From contig DKUN01000006.1 of assembly GCA_002490725.1 (NCBI GenBank), forward strand, positions 34,302-98,301: a DNA stretch of 64,000 nucleotides, given 5' to 3'. This DNA is from Porphyromonadaceae bacterium UBA7203. Its GTDB lineage: Bacteria > Bacteroidota > Bacteroidia > Bacteroidales > Muribaculaceae. A program made the translations under genes and the position numbers. The notes beneath the pieces are model-generated. The model searched no databases, was not told where the DNA came from, and saw only the letters and a program-made list of their open reading frames with translations. Below, piece after piece: positions 42,582 to 53,452 of this stretch; the stretch's first letter is position 1; each line of letters begins with the position of its first letter.

Positions 42582-43862
42582 ATGCATAATAGACTTATTA
42601 TTTCAACCTGTTGTCTGGCCCTCGCCGGCTTGTATGCTTTTGCTGAATCGCCCATCTGGCGCGCCACCCGCACATCATCATACGACCCCTCTGAACTCAA
42701 CCCCTCGGAGCTGGTGCTCACAACGACCTCCACTCTGACATATGATAATCGAGGCAATGCGCTCGAAACCGTAGAAACCGACGTTATTGACGGCGGACGT
42801 ACCCGCAAGACATGCACCTACGACGAATCAGGCCGCATGCTCACCGAAATCAACGAGAGTCTGAATGCCGGTGAATGGGTGAAGACCTCGTCTAAGCGGC
42901 GTGCTTACGACGAGCGCACGGGTATCGTTATCGAAAACCTGGAATACAGCTATGTCGACGGCGTAGAGTATCCCGGCAACTGCTATCGCCGCACCATCAC
43001 GCGCAACGAGGACGGCAACGTCACCAACGTTGAGCTCGCGGTGCTGTTTAACGGTGAGTTTGATCCGACCCGCCGCATGGAAGTGACCTACGACGAGGCT
43101 ACAGGCAAGGCTACTGAAATCATCAACCTCGAACTGACCTACAACGGCGTGAACTATACGTGGATCAATGGCCCGAGATATACCGGCCTGGAGTGGTTCA
43201 AGACCGACGGCCAGATTGTGTCGTCTGAAGACCTTTTCCGAGGCGAGAACCTCATTTCCAAGGGTCATTATGTAAACGACAATGCCGGCAAGCCTTATCA
43301 TGACTATGATATCGAAGTGACATATGGCGACAACGGCGTTGACTACGTTTCGGAGTGGAAGGGCCTCTTCCAGGGCATTGACGACACCGGCGTCAGGCGC
43401 GAATACATCGAAGAATCCACTGCCGCCAATGGCACGAAAATTACGCTCGAAACCTCTTACTACTCGCTGACCGACAATACGATTCCCGCTGAAAACTATC
43501 TCGACGTCATGGTGGTCGATAGTTTTGGTATCGAGGTTGAAAGCAGCGAATATTACTGGGAAGACGATAATTATGACGATCGCGAATTGCTGATCAGCAT
43601 CAATGCCGATGTAGTGTATGACGAAACTTACGGCTACCCGCTCGAATTCACCGTGACGGAAGATGGCGAGCCGTTCAAGCGCGTTGAATATTCCGACTAT
43701 GTTGACTGCACCGGAATCGACAGCTCGATCAGCAGACCGCAGGTTGCGGCAGGCGTGACTTCGGAATGGTTCGACCTTACCGGCCGCAGCGTGTCGAATC
43801 CCTCGGGCGGTGTTTATCTGCACCGTCAGAACGGCAAAACTGTCAAACTCCTTGTAAAATAA
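42582..43862 (+). CDS. Secreted protein with YD-like repeats and a sorting-type C-terminus
   Basis: A 426-residue exported protein I cannot assign to a characterised family. A signal peptide (1-21) is followed by degenerate repeats of the form (T/V)TYD(N/E)xGxxxE, for example LTYDNRGNALE, CTYDESGRMLTE and VTYDEATGKATE, reminiscent of RHS/YD repeats but not the full motif. The last 45 residues (WFDLTGRSVSNPSGGVYLHRQNGKTVKLLVK) look like a type A sorting domain of the type IX system. It is the first gene of a run with three DUF4493-type lipoproteins, 43 bases upstream of the first. Confidence 0.75.
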   Translation: MHNRLIISTCCLALAGLYAFAESPIWRATRTSSYDPSELNPSELVLTTTSTLTYDNRGNALETVETDVIDGGRTRKTCTYDESGRMLTEINESLNAGEWVKTSSKRRAYDERTGIVIENLEYSYVDGVEYPGNCYRRTITRNEDGNVTNVELAVLFNGEFDPTRRMEVTYDEATGKATEIINLELTYNGVNYTWINGPRYTGLEWFKTDGQIVSSEDLFRGENLISKGHYVNDNAGKPYHDYDIEVTYGDNGVDYVSEWKGLFQGIDDTGVRREYIEESTAANGTKITLETSYYSLTDNTIPAENYLDVMVVDSFGIEVESSEYYWEDDNYDDRELLISINADVVYDETYGYPLEFTVTEDGEPFKRVEYSDYVDCTGIDSSISRPQVAAGVTSEWFDLTGRSVSNPSGGVYLHRQNGKTVKLLVK

Positions 43863-43905
43863 GCAGAACATCTCACTAATTATCATAAACCAATCAAAAA
43901 GTTCT

Positions 43906-46287
43906 ATGAAGAAAATCAGAACCACGGGCTATGGCGCCGTCGCCGCTCTGATGCTGCTCACCGCTTGCGATGAAAGCATGTATAAGGGCGAAGGCACCGG
44001 CACCATTTCTCCGCGAGTGAGTTACGACGCTACAGTTGTCGGCTCACGTAGCGAGAGCTCACGTGCGGTTACTGAGTTCGACCAACTCAAGGTCGAAGAC
44101 CTCACTCTGACACTCTCATCAGCCGACGGTTCGTTCTCGGCTGAGTTTCCTGCAACCGAATTTCCGGTCAATCAGGCGTTTGCTATAGGCAAATACACGC
44201 TCACTGCCTCTTACGGCTCGGCCGATGAAGAAGGCTTTGAAAAGCCCGCCGTGTTCGGCTCGGCCGATCTGACCGTCAGCGAGGGCAAGACCTCGCAGGT
44301 CGAACTGGTTGCCAAGCCGTCGAAGGCGATGGTCGGCGTTACGTTCGACGAATCGGTTACCGGCTATATGACTTCGGTCTCGGCCGCACTCCACACTGCA
44401 GGCGGCGCGAACGTCGGTTTTGCTACCGACGAGTCGCGTTATGCCTACGTCAAGCCCGGCAACACCTGGCTCGATGTTACCTTCACCAAGCCTAACGGCA
44501 AGGGCTCTACCGTCAAGGTGGCCGAATTCGACGCCCTGGCCCAGCATCGCTACAGCCTGACCGTTTCCCTCGGCGGCGACGGCATTGGCGAAGTCAACTC
44601 TATCACCATCAAGTTTAACGACGCTCTCGAGCAGGAAGATGTCACGGTCGATATCTCTGACGAGATTCTTTCCGTGCCCGCCCCCGAAGTTATCCTTCGC
44701 GGCGTGACCGACGGCGAGGTGCTCACCGTTGTCGAAGGCTCGAGCCTCGCAACCAATCCGCAGTTCGTTGTAAACGCACGCGGCGGCGTCAAGTCGGCCG
44801 TGCTGACCACCACCGGCCAGGCGCTGCTCGACCAGGGCTGGCCCGCCGAAGTTGACCTGGCTTCGCTCAGCGACGGCCAGCGTCAGGCTCTGGAAGGTCT
44901 CGGTCTCAAGGATATGGACTCGTTCCGCAACGGATCGAAAATGGCGCGCGTCGACTTCACCGTCGTGTCAAAGCATATTCCCGCCACTGTCGAGACCGCA
45001 TCGCCCGTAATGTTCTCGCTGGTGGTTGTCGACGCCAACGACAAGACCTCGGGCGAACAGCCCCTGAGCTTCGGCATCAAGGTTGACCGTCTCAACCTCA
45101 CACTCGAGGCCGCTTCGGGCGACGCCTATGCCGGCGAGCCGACCGTTGACCTGCTGATAGGCTACAACGGCAGCGAAAACCTGGCCGACGTGCTTGCGGT
45201 TGAGTATCTCAACGTTGCCGGTGTGTTCCGCCGGGCTACAATTGCCTCCGTAACCCCCAATAGCCGCGCAACCGCCTTGTTCGTGGTTTCGGTCAACGTG
45301 CCCTCCGACGCCCAGCTGCCCCTGGTTATGAAGGCCACCGTCGGCTCGACCAAGACCGGCGAGGTCACCATCCCCACCGCCGAGCCTCCGGTGCTTGCCG
45401 TCAACGAAAACGACGTGTTTGCCCGCAATCTCTGGGTCTCAGTGAGCGGCAAGGACTATGACTGCTCGAAAAAGAACATCGAACTTTACGTGTCGACCGA
45501 TGGCGTAAATTTTCATAAAGCCACCGGTGCGCAAAGCGGTGCCGACTACCATATTACCGGTGGCCTGAACCCCGCGACAGCCTACACGCTGCGCGCCAAG
45601 GTCGGCGCTCTGGTTTCCAACACCGTGACCGTTACTACCGAAGCCGCCACCCAGCTTGTTAACGGCAATCTCGACGACGGCTGGACGTCGGAAACAAGGA
45701 AGTTAGGTGCAGCAAACGGCACTTTCCATTATGCTCCTTCGCCCTGGAATACGCTCAACGAGGTTTCTTTCTCGTCCATGAGCATCGGAACTTCTTACAG
45801 CATGCTGAGCTGCACGGGGCCGACCGACGACTCCCGTTCAGGCAATGCGGCGCTGATTCGTACTGTAGGCTTCGGCAATCCTACGCTATTTCAAACACCG
45901 AACAAATACACTCACGGTGAACTGTATCTGGGCCAATATAGCGGTGGCGCTAACTATGGCGTGGATTTCGCAACCCGTCCGGCTGCGCTTTCGTTCTGGT
46001 ATAAGTATTCGCGTTACACGTCAACCGAGTTTGGCGTGGCCGAGCTGACCGTGCTTGACGCTTCGGGCAATGAAATCGCTACCGCGACCAAGCTCCTTGA
46101 CAATGCGTCGGCCTACACCAACTGCGTCATCCCCGTCAGCTACACGCGCGGAGCTGCCAAGGCGGCAAAAATCAAAGTGATTTTCAAGTCGACCAACGAG
46201 GCAGTCGGTTCAGGCTCGGTTAACAACAGCAGGGATTATTCCTACGGTGCATCTCTCTATGTCGATGACATCGAGTTGGTTTACTAA
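43906..46287 (+). CDS. Surface lipoprotein, DUF4493 plus PCMD-like C-terminus
   Basis: A 793-residue lipoprotein (lipobox LLTAC, Cys21). After the Cys come Asp and Glu, consistent with surface export in Bacteroidetes. The N-terminal 220 residues match DUF4493 (GTGTISPRVSYDATVV, LPxG-type FAIGKYTLTASYG). A string of immunoglobulin-like beta-domains follows (about 260-590). The C-terminal 200 residues (LVNGNLDDGWTSE, PAALSFWYKYSRY, LYVDDIELVY) fit the putative carbohydrate metabolism domain PCMD. It probably binds glycans or assembles at the cell surface. It is the second of four closely spaced genes. Confidence 0.78.
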   Translation: MKKIRTTGYGAVAALMLLTACDESMYKGEGTGTISPRVSYDATVVGSRSESSRAVTEFDQLKVEDLTLTLSSADGSFSAEFPATEFPVNQAFAIGKYTLTASYGSADEEGFEKPAVFGSADLTVSEGKTSQVELVAKPSKAMVGVTFDESVTGYMTSVSAALHTAGGANVGFATDESRYAYVKPGNTWLDVTFTKPNGKGSTVKVAEFDALAQHRYSLTVSLGGDGIGEVNSITIKFNDALEQEDVTVDISDEILSVPAPEVILRGVTDGEVLTVVEGSSLATNPQFVVNARGGVKSAVLTTTGQALLDQGWPAEVDLASLSDGQRQALEGLGLKDMDSFRNGSKMARVDFTVVSKHIPATVETASPVMFSLVVVDANDKTSGEQPLSFGIKVDRLNLTLEAASGDAYAGEPTVDLLIGYNGSENLADVLAVEYLNVAGVFRRATIASVTPNSRATALFVVSVNVPSDAQLPLVMKATVGSTKTGEVTIPTAEPPVLAVNENDVFARNLWVSVSGKDYDCSKKNIELYVSTDGVNFHKATGAQSGADYHITGGLNPATAYTLRAKVGALVSNTVTVTTEAATQLVNGNLDDGWTSETRKLGAANGTFHYAPSPWNTLNEVSFSSMSIGTSYSMLSCTGPTDDSRSGNAALIRTVGFGNPTLFQTPNKYTHGELYLGQYSGGANYGVDFATRPAALSFWYKYSRYTSTEFGVAELTVLDASGNEIATATKLLDNASAYTNCVIPVSYTRGAAKAAKIKVIFKSTNEAVGSGSVNNSRDYSYGASLYVDDIELVY

Positions 46288-46320
46288 TCAACGCTAACAT
46301 ATAAAAAAACAGAAAGATAT

Positions 46321-47640
46321 ATGAAACTCAAATATCAAGCAGCCCTGCTGACCGCCGCCCTTGCAATGGGCTCGTGTTCGAGCGATGACCTATATGGCGT
46401 GGCCGAAGGCTCGATGGGCAAAGTTTGCAAGCCCGGCGTTGAAGTCAGCAATGTCGAGAAGGTAATCAAGGATGCTGCCGGTTCGCGTGCGTCCTACGAT
46501 ATTTCGAACTATATAGTAGACTTTACCCGTCAGGGCGAACAAATTCCCGTCAGCTCCTATGTCTACAAGGATATGCCCGGCGCGGTAGACCTGCCCGAAG
46601 GCTCCTACACGGTCAGTGTGCGTTCGCACAACGTGCAGAAAGCCGAGTGGGATAACCCCTATTTCGCAGGCGAATCGTCGGCTTTTACCATTACGGCAGG
46701 CGAGTTTACAGAAGAAGTCGTGCTGGTCAAGTGCACTTTCCAGTCGCTCAAGGTCACGGTAGTGTTCGGCCCGAAACTGCGCGCCGCCATGGGCGATGAC
46801 GTCAAAGTCACCGTCAAGGCCAACGACGAAGGCACCCTGGTGTTCACCCCCGCCGAAACCCGCGCCGGCTATTTCGAGGCTATCAACGGTTCGGTCAGCA
46901 TGGCGTTTCATTTCGAAGGCACAGTCGGCGGTCGCTTTGAGCAGATTGCCAACGCTTTCGACAATGTGGAAAAGGGCCAGCACCGCATAGTTACCTACGA
47001 ACTCGGCGCCAAGCCTCCCGTGCCTGACCAGCCTACCGGCGGAATCAGCGGCGATGGCATCAGCATTGACATGGAATACGTTGACGAGGACCTGACCGGC
47101 ACCGTCGACCCCGGCAAGGAAGACGTGATAGGCGGCGATGAAGAGGAACCCGGCCAAAAACCCGTGATTCCCGATCCCGAGAATCCCGACCAGCCCGATG
47201 TGCCTGACCAGCCCGAGAATCCCGATCAGCCGGTAGTTCCGTCCGATAATATCAGCTTCGACGGCGGCGAAATCAAGAATGGAGGCTCATATACCTCGAC
47301 TCAGTTCAGCGTATATGCCGTCAAGATTTCAGCACCGAAGGGCTGCGCGGATATCAACGTGGTTATCGACTCCACGTCGCTGACTCCCGAGGAACTCGAA
47401 GGCGTAGGTCTCTCCGACAAGTTCTCGCTGGTTAACGACAGCCAGTATTTCGAGGCGCTCAGCGGTCTCTCGCTTCCCTGCGGCGACGCTGTCAAGAATC
47501 AGACTGAAGTCACGTTCGACATTTCAAGCTTCATGAGCCTGCTCGGCATTCTCGGCCCGAGCTCGAGCACCTTTACTCTCGATGTTACCGACAACGAGGG
47601 TAATAATGAGAAGATGTCGTTTACCATCATTGTTGAATAA
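46321..47640 (+). CDS. Surface lipoprotein, DUF4493-like with proline-rich linker
   Basis: A 439-residue lipoprotein (lipobox AMGSC, Cys19, followed by SSDD, an acidic surface-export-type signal). Residues 25-240 resemble DUF4493 (VDLPEGSYTVSVRSHN, FAGESSAFTITAGE). A linker of repeated P-D/E-N/Q-P units lies at about 280-310, encoded by short near-identical DNA repeats. The C-terminal beta-domain of about 130 residues is unrelated to PCMD. It starts 33 bases after the previous lipoprotein gene. Confidence 0.73.
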   Translation: MKLKYQAALLTAALAMGSCSSDDLYGVAEGSMGKVCKPGVEVSNVEKVIKDAAGSRASYDISNYIVDFTRQGEQIPVSSYVYKDMPGAVDLPEGSYTVSVRSHNVQKAEWDNPYFAGESSAFTITAGEFTEEVVLVKCTFQSLKVTVVFGPKLRAAMGDDVKVTVKANDEGTLVFTPAETRAGYFEAINGSVSMAFHFEGTVGGRFEQIANAFDNVEKGQHRIVTYELGAKPPVPDQPTGGISGDGISIDMEYVDEDLTGTVDPGKEDVIGGDEEEPGQKPVIPDPENPDQPDVPDQPENPDQPVVPSDNISFDGGEIKNGGSYTSTQFSVYAVKISAPKGCADINVVIDSTSLTPEELEGVGLSDKFSLVNDSQYFEALSGLSLPCGDAVKNQTEVTFDISSFMSLLGILGPSSSTFTLDVTDNEGNNEKMSFTIIVE

Positions 47641-47664
47641 TCATCCCAAGCTCACTGAATCATT

Positions 47665-49878
47665 ATGAACAAGAAATCGTTTTCATTCTTGGGCATGGCC
47701 GCCGCTCTGCTGACCGCCGGCCTGAGCAGCTGCTCCGAGGAGCAGACTCTGGCTGTGGGCGAGGGTACAATGTACATCTCCACCCGTGTGAACTCCGACG
47801 TTATGGTCGAGAGCCGCGCCTCGACCGAAGAGGAACTGGCCGAGTCGACCATCGTTTGGATCTACTCAGACGAGGGCGTCGTGCGCAAATATAACGGCAT
47901 GGCCAACGTGCCCAACGGCATCAAGCTCGTAGCCGGAACCTACACCGTCAAGGCCTGGGCCGGCAAACTCGAGTATGCCTCGTTCGAATCGCGCTGGTTC
48001 GAGGGTCAGGAAGTGGTCGAAGTCAAACCCGACCAGCCCCGGGCCGTAGAGGTCGAATGTAAAATCGCCAACGTTGTCGCATCGGTGAAATATCCCGACA
48101 ATGTCGACGAGCTGATAAGCAACTATTCGCTGACCGTTTCGCACAAAGGCGGCTCGCTCACCTTCGAGGGTCGCGACGAGCGCAAGGGCTACTACATCAT
48201 GCCCGACGACGTCAACACGCTTGACTACGTGCTGACCTTCACCACCGACGGTAAGGAAAAGACCGTGCGCGGCACTATCGCCAACGTGCAGCCCGCCCAC
48301 GAGTATGTGCTCAACGTGATTGCCGACGACAAGAACGGCACTGCCGACGGCGCGGCATTCATTACAATCGAGGTAGACGACACGATGATTGAGGTCAAGG
48401 ACGACATCCTGATTACGACTCCCCCGGTAATTTCAGGCTATGGTTTTGACATCAACGTGCCCGTAGCGGGCGAGAGCGGCTCGATTGGGCGCAAGAGCGT
48501 CTATGCAAGCGCCGCCGCCAACCTGCGCGACGTGATTCTGGCTAACCTCCCGATGATGGGCGACCTCAGCGAGGTCAACCTCGTGCGCGCCGAAGCCGCT
48601 ACGCTCACCGAGCTGGCCGGCAAGGGCATCACCTTCGAGGTTACCAACGTCGACGGCGGCCAGATGATGAAGATTGTCTTCGACGACGCCTACGTCAACG
48701 CTCTGCCCAACAGCGACGAGCCCTACGTCATCAACATTACCGCCACCGACGAATACGGCAAGAGCTCGAGCGCCGCGCTGACCCTGCGCGTAACCGAGGC
48801 TCCCGTCGTTACTGCTCCGATGGTTGACTCCGATATCAGCTATGTTAAGGCAACCCTGTCGGCCACTGTGGCCAAAGAGGGTGTCGAGGCCGTAGGCTTC
48901 GAATATGCTCCTGCCGGCTCGACCGACTGGACCTACGTAGCCGGCTCGACCTCACGTGCATTCACCAAGGGCCAGGCCTACTACGCAACCCTGACCGGCC
49001 TCGAAATGGGTACCAAATACGTTTACCGCGCCGTTGCAGGCGACGGCACCGAAGTCACCTACCGCGCCGATGAACAGGAGTTCTCGACTCTGACTCCTCC
49101 CCAGCTCCCCAACTCGGGTATGGAACAGTGGGGTGCCGTAGTCGAGAGTGGCAAGAACATTGTCATGCCTATGAACAACGGCGCCGAAGGCTGGGATACC
49201 GGCAATCACGGTTCCGGTACTATGGGCGTTCAGCTCACACAGTCGCACACTGACGTAAAGCATGGCGGAACCTATTCTGCACGCCTCCGCTCGCAGTTTG
49301 TAGGCCTCGGCGGCTTTGTTGGCAAGTTTGCGGCCGGCAACCTGTTCTACGGCAAGTATATCGGCACCGACGGCACTGACGGTATCATCGGTTTCGGCCG
49401 TCCGTTCGATATGCCCAATACCGAACTCAAACTGACAAAGGTGCGCCTCTGGGTTAGCTATCAGCCCGCTACCGTAGTGTCGGGCAACAACAAGGGCAGC
49501 GGTGACCACCTGAGCGTCGGCGCAACCGACGAGGGCCATATCTTCGTGGCTCTATTCGACGGCCCCGACAACGGCGACACCGATTCGGGCAACAACGGCA
49601 AGTATGGCTACGTTGTGCGCACCAAGAAGTCGGGCCGGCGCCTGTTTGACAAGAACGCCGTCAACGTAGCGGCCTATGGCGAAAAGATTTTCACCGAGGC
49701 CTATGGCGACGGCTCGCTCCAGATGCTTGAAATTCCGCTGGAGTATTACGCCGGCAAGGGCAACCCGACCCACATCGCGGTAGTCTGCACCGCCTCGCGC
49801 TATGGCGACTACTTCGAGGGCGGCGAAGGCTCGACTATGATTATTGACGACGTAGAGCTCGTTTACGAAGCCCGCTGA
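47665..49878 (+). CDS. Surface lipoprotein, DUF4493 plus PCMD-like C-terminus
   Basis: A 737-residue lipoprotein (Cys23, followed by SEEQ). DUF4493 covers about residues 30-230 (GEGTMYISTRVNSDVMV, IKLVAGTYTVKAWAG, FESRWFEGQ). Two or three immunoglobulin/FN3-like domains follow (SDISYVKATLSATVAKEG, YVYRAVAGDGTE). The PCMD-like end runs from about 470 (LPNSGMEQWGAVVESGKN to STMIIDDVELVYEAR). The overall plan matches the 793-residue neighbour, so the two probably arose by duplication. It is last in the operon and a terminator follows. Confidence 0.8.
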   Translation: MNKKSFSFLGMAAALLTAGLSSCSEEQTLAVGEGTMYISTRVNSDVMVESRASTEEELAESTIVWIYSDEGVVRKYNGMANVPNGIKLVAGTYTVKAWAGKLEYASFESRWFEGQEVVEVKPDQPRAVEVECKIANVVASVKYPDNVDELISNYSLTVSHKGGSLTFEGRDERKGYYIMPDDVNTLDYVLTFTTDGKEKTVRGTIANVQPAHEYVLNVIADDKNGTADGAAFITIEVDDTMIEVKDDILITTPPVISGYGFDINVPVAGESGSIGRKSVYASAAANLRDVILANLPMMGDLSEVNLVRAEAATLTELAGKGITFEVTNVDGGQMMKIVFDDAYVNALPNSDEPYVINITATDEYGKSSSAALTLRVTEAPVVTAPMVDSDISYVKATLSATVAKEGVEAVGFEYAPAGSTDWTYVAGSTSRAFTKGQAYYATLTGLEMGTKYVYRAVAGDGTEVTYRADEQEFSTLTPPQLPNSGMEQWGAVVESGKNIVMPMNNGAEGWDTGNHGSGTMGVQLTQSHTDVKHGGTYSARLRSQFVGLGGFVGKFAAGNLFYGKYIGTDGTDGIIGFGRPFDMPNTELKLTKVRLWVSYQPATVVSGNNKGSGDHLSVGATDEGHIFVALFDGPDNGDTDSGNNGKYGYVVRTKKSGRRLFDKNAVNVAAYGEKIFTEAYGDGSLQMLEIPLEYYAGKGNPTHIAVVCTASRYGDYFEGGEGSTMIIDDVELVYEAR

Positions 49879-49901
49879 CACCACTGCAGAACTTACAGAC
49901 G

Positions 49902-49932
49902 AGTCGGCCGCTCCATTCCGGGGCGGCCGACT
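49902..49932 (+). terminator. Terminator after the lipoprotein operon
   Basis: 13-base arms, 49902-49914 and 49920-49932, with one G:U pair and a short loop, followed by TTCGATTT. Confidence 0.8.
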
Positions 49933-49956
49933 TTCGATTTATGTCGGGGCAAATGA

Positions 49957-49988
49957 TTTGCTTGATTGGGAAATTATGCGTAAATTTG
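49957..49988 (+). promoter_or_regulatory. Promoter of the hexosamine kinase gene
   Basis: TTTG (49957-49960), 20 bases, then TAAATTTG (49981-49988); the ATG is 31 bases downstream. Confidence 0.78.
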
Positions 49989-50019
49989 CCCGGAATAATC
50001 AACTCAATTACCAATCATC

Positions 50020-51111
50020 ATGAAAGACCTCAACGCCATCATTGACAAGTTTGCCATCACAGGCACCGTTGAGGCCGTCAAGCCCCTGGGCAACGGCCTC
50101 ATAAACGACACTTTCGTCGTTCGCACTAAAGAAGCTGACGCACCCGACTACGTGCTTCAGCGCATTAACCATCACATCTTTACCGATGTTGACGGCCTGC
50201 AGGGCAACATTGAAGCGGTTACCCGCCACATCCGCCGCAAGCTCGAGGCTGCCGGCGAGGCCGACGTGGACCGCAAAGTCCTCTCATTTGTTAAAATCAA
50301 AGATGGCGAAAAGACATATTACTTCGACGGCGAAAGCTACTGGCGCATCATGGTGTTCATTCCCCGCGCCCAGACTTTCGAGGCCGTGACTCCCGAAAGC
50401 AGCCTCGACGCAGGCCGCGCTTTCGGCCGCTTCCAGGCCATGCTCGTCGACATTCCCGAAACTCTCGTCGAGACTATTCCCGACTTCCACAACATGGAGT
50501 TGCGCCTGCGCCAGTTGCGCGAAGCCGTGGCTGCCGACCCCAAGGGCCGTGTGGCTGAAGTGAAGTGGCTGCTCGACGAGCTTGAAAGCCGCGCCGAAGA
50601 GATGTGCAAGGCCGAACGCCTCGGCCGCGAGGGCAAGCTGCCCAAGCGCATCTGCCACTGCGACACCAAGGTCAACAACATGATGTTCGACGAAGACGGC
50701 AAGACCGTGCTCTGCGTCATTGACCTTGACACCGTCATGCCGAGCTTTATCTTCTCGGACTTCGGTGACTTCATGCGCACCGGCGCCAACACAGGCCTCG
50801 AAGATGACCCCAACCTCGACAATGTCGAGTTCAACATGGATATTTTCAAGGCGTTCACCACGGGCTACCTCTCGACCGCCAAGGAATTCCTCCTTCCGGT
50901 TGAAATCGAGAATCTGCCGTATGCCGCCGCCCTCTTCCCCTACATGCAGACGGTACGCTTCCTGGCCGACTACATCAACGGCGACACATACTACAAGATT
51001 CAGTATCCCGAACACAACCTCGTGCGTTCAAAGGCTCAGTTCAAACTGCTGCAGAGCGTCGAGAAGCATACCCCCGAAATGAAGGCCTATATCGAGTCGA
51101 TCAACGGTTGA
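50020..51111 (+). CDS. N-acetylhexosamine kinase-like phosphotransferase
   Basis: A 363-residue kinase of the aminoglycoside phosphotransferase fold. The catalytic loop CHCDTKVNNMMFDEDG (about residue 216) and metal site CVIDLDTVMPSFIFSDFGD match N-acetylhexosamine 1-kinases (NahK), which make GlcNAc/GalNAc-1-phosphate. The N-terminal PLGNGLINDTFVV is the nucleotide-binding strand region. In the same window, GH20 and GH109 enzymes release GlcNAc and GalNAc, which fits. It could also be another sugar or choline kinase. Confidence 0.8.
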   Translation: MKDLNAIIDKFAITGTVEAVKPLGNGLINDTFVVRTKEADAPDYVLQRINHHIFTDVDGLQGNIEAVTRHIRRKLEAAGEADVDRKVLSFVKIKDGEKTYYFDGESYWRIMVFIPRAQTFEAVTPESSLDAGRAFGRFQAMLVDIPETLVETIPDFHNMELRLRQLREAVAADPKGRVAEVKWLLDELESRAEEMCKAERLGREGKLPKRICHCDTKVNNMMFDEDGKTVLCVIDLDTVMPSFIFSDFGDFMRTGANTGLEDDPNLDNVEFNMDIFKAFTTGYLSTAKEFLLPVEIENLPYAAALFPYMQTVRFLADYINGDTYYKIQYPEHNLVRSKAQFKLLQSVEKHTPEMKAYIESING

Positions 51112-51168
51112 CCGTCAGGGCCGATAATGAACCTATTATAACCGTAATTTAAAAATTTAATTTTCAAA

Positions 51169-51546
51169 GTGGAAATCAAAGGCAAAATCATTCACGTGCT
51201 CCCGCTTCAGAGCGGTGTCGGCAAAGCCAGCGGCAAAGAATGGAAAAAACAAGAATACGTTCTGGAAACCCAGGAAACATATCCTAAAAAGGTGTGCTTC
51301 AATCTTTTCGGTGACCGTATTGACCAGAATCCCGTCCAGATTGGCGACGATGTAACCGTTAGCTTCGATCTTGAAAGCCGTGAGTTTAACGGCCGCTGGT
51401 ACACCGACGTGCGCGCATATCGCATCGAGAAGGGTGCCGGCGTGCCCCCGGTTTCCACAGCTCCCGCCGCCGGCATTCCGGGCGACTTTCCTCCCGCACC
51501 CGCCGATCTGCCCGTCGCAGGCCCCAACGACGACCTTCCTTTCTGA
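51169..51546 (+). CDS. DUF3127 protein with SSB-like acidic tail
   Basis: A 125-residue protein. The N-terminal 90 residues match DUF3127 (SGVGKASGKEWKKQEYVLETQETYPKK; NLFGDRIDQ), which looks like an OB-fold. A Pro/Ala-rich linker leads to the last residues NDDLPF, very like the DDDIPF tip by which single-stranded DNA-binding protein recruits partners. The start is GTG at 51169; no in-frame ATG precedes it. It sits 57 bases after the kinase and 16 bases before nadE. Confidence 0.83.
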   Translation: MEIKGKIIHVLPLQSGVGKASGKEWKKQEYVLETQETYPKKVCFNLFGDRIDQNPVQIGDDVTVSFDLESREFNGRWYTDVRAYRIEKGAGVPPVSTAPAAGIPGDFPPAPADLPVAGPNDDLPF

Positions 51547-51562
51547 TTGATTTGACCGGAGA

Positions 51563-53448
<1,886 letters not shown>

Positions 53449-53452
<4 letters not shown>

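Noticed and set aside
47180..47240. Short tandem DNA repeats as a possible repeat element
   Set aside because: They encode the P-D/N-Q-P linker of a lipoprotein in frame and are explained by the protein.
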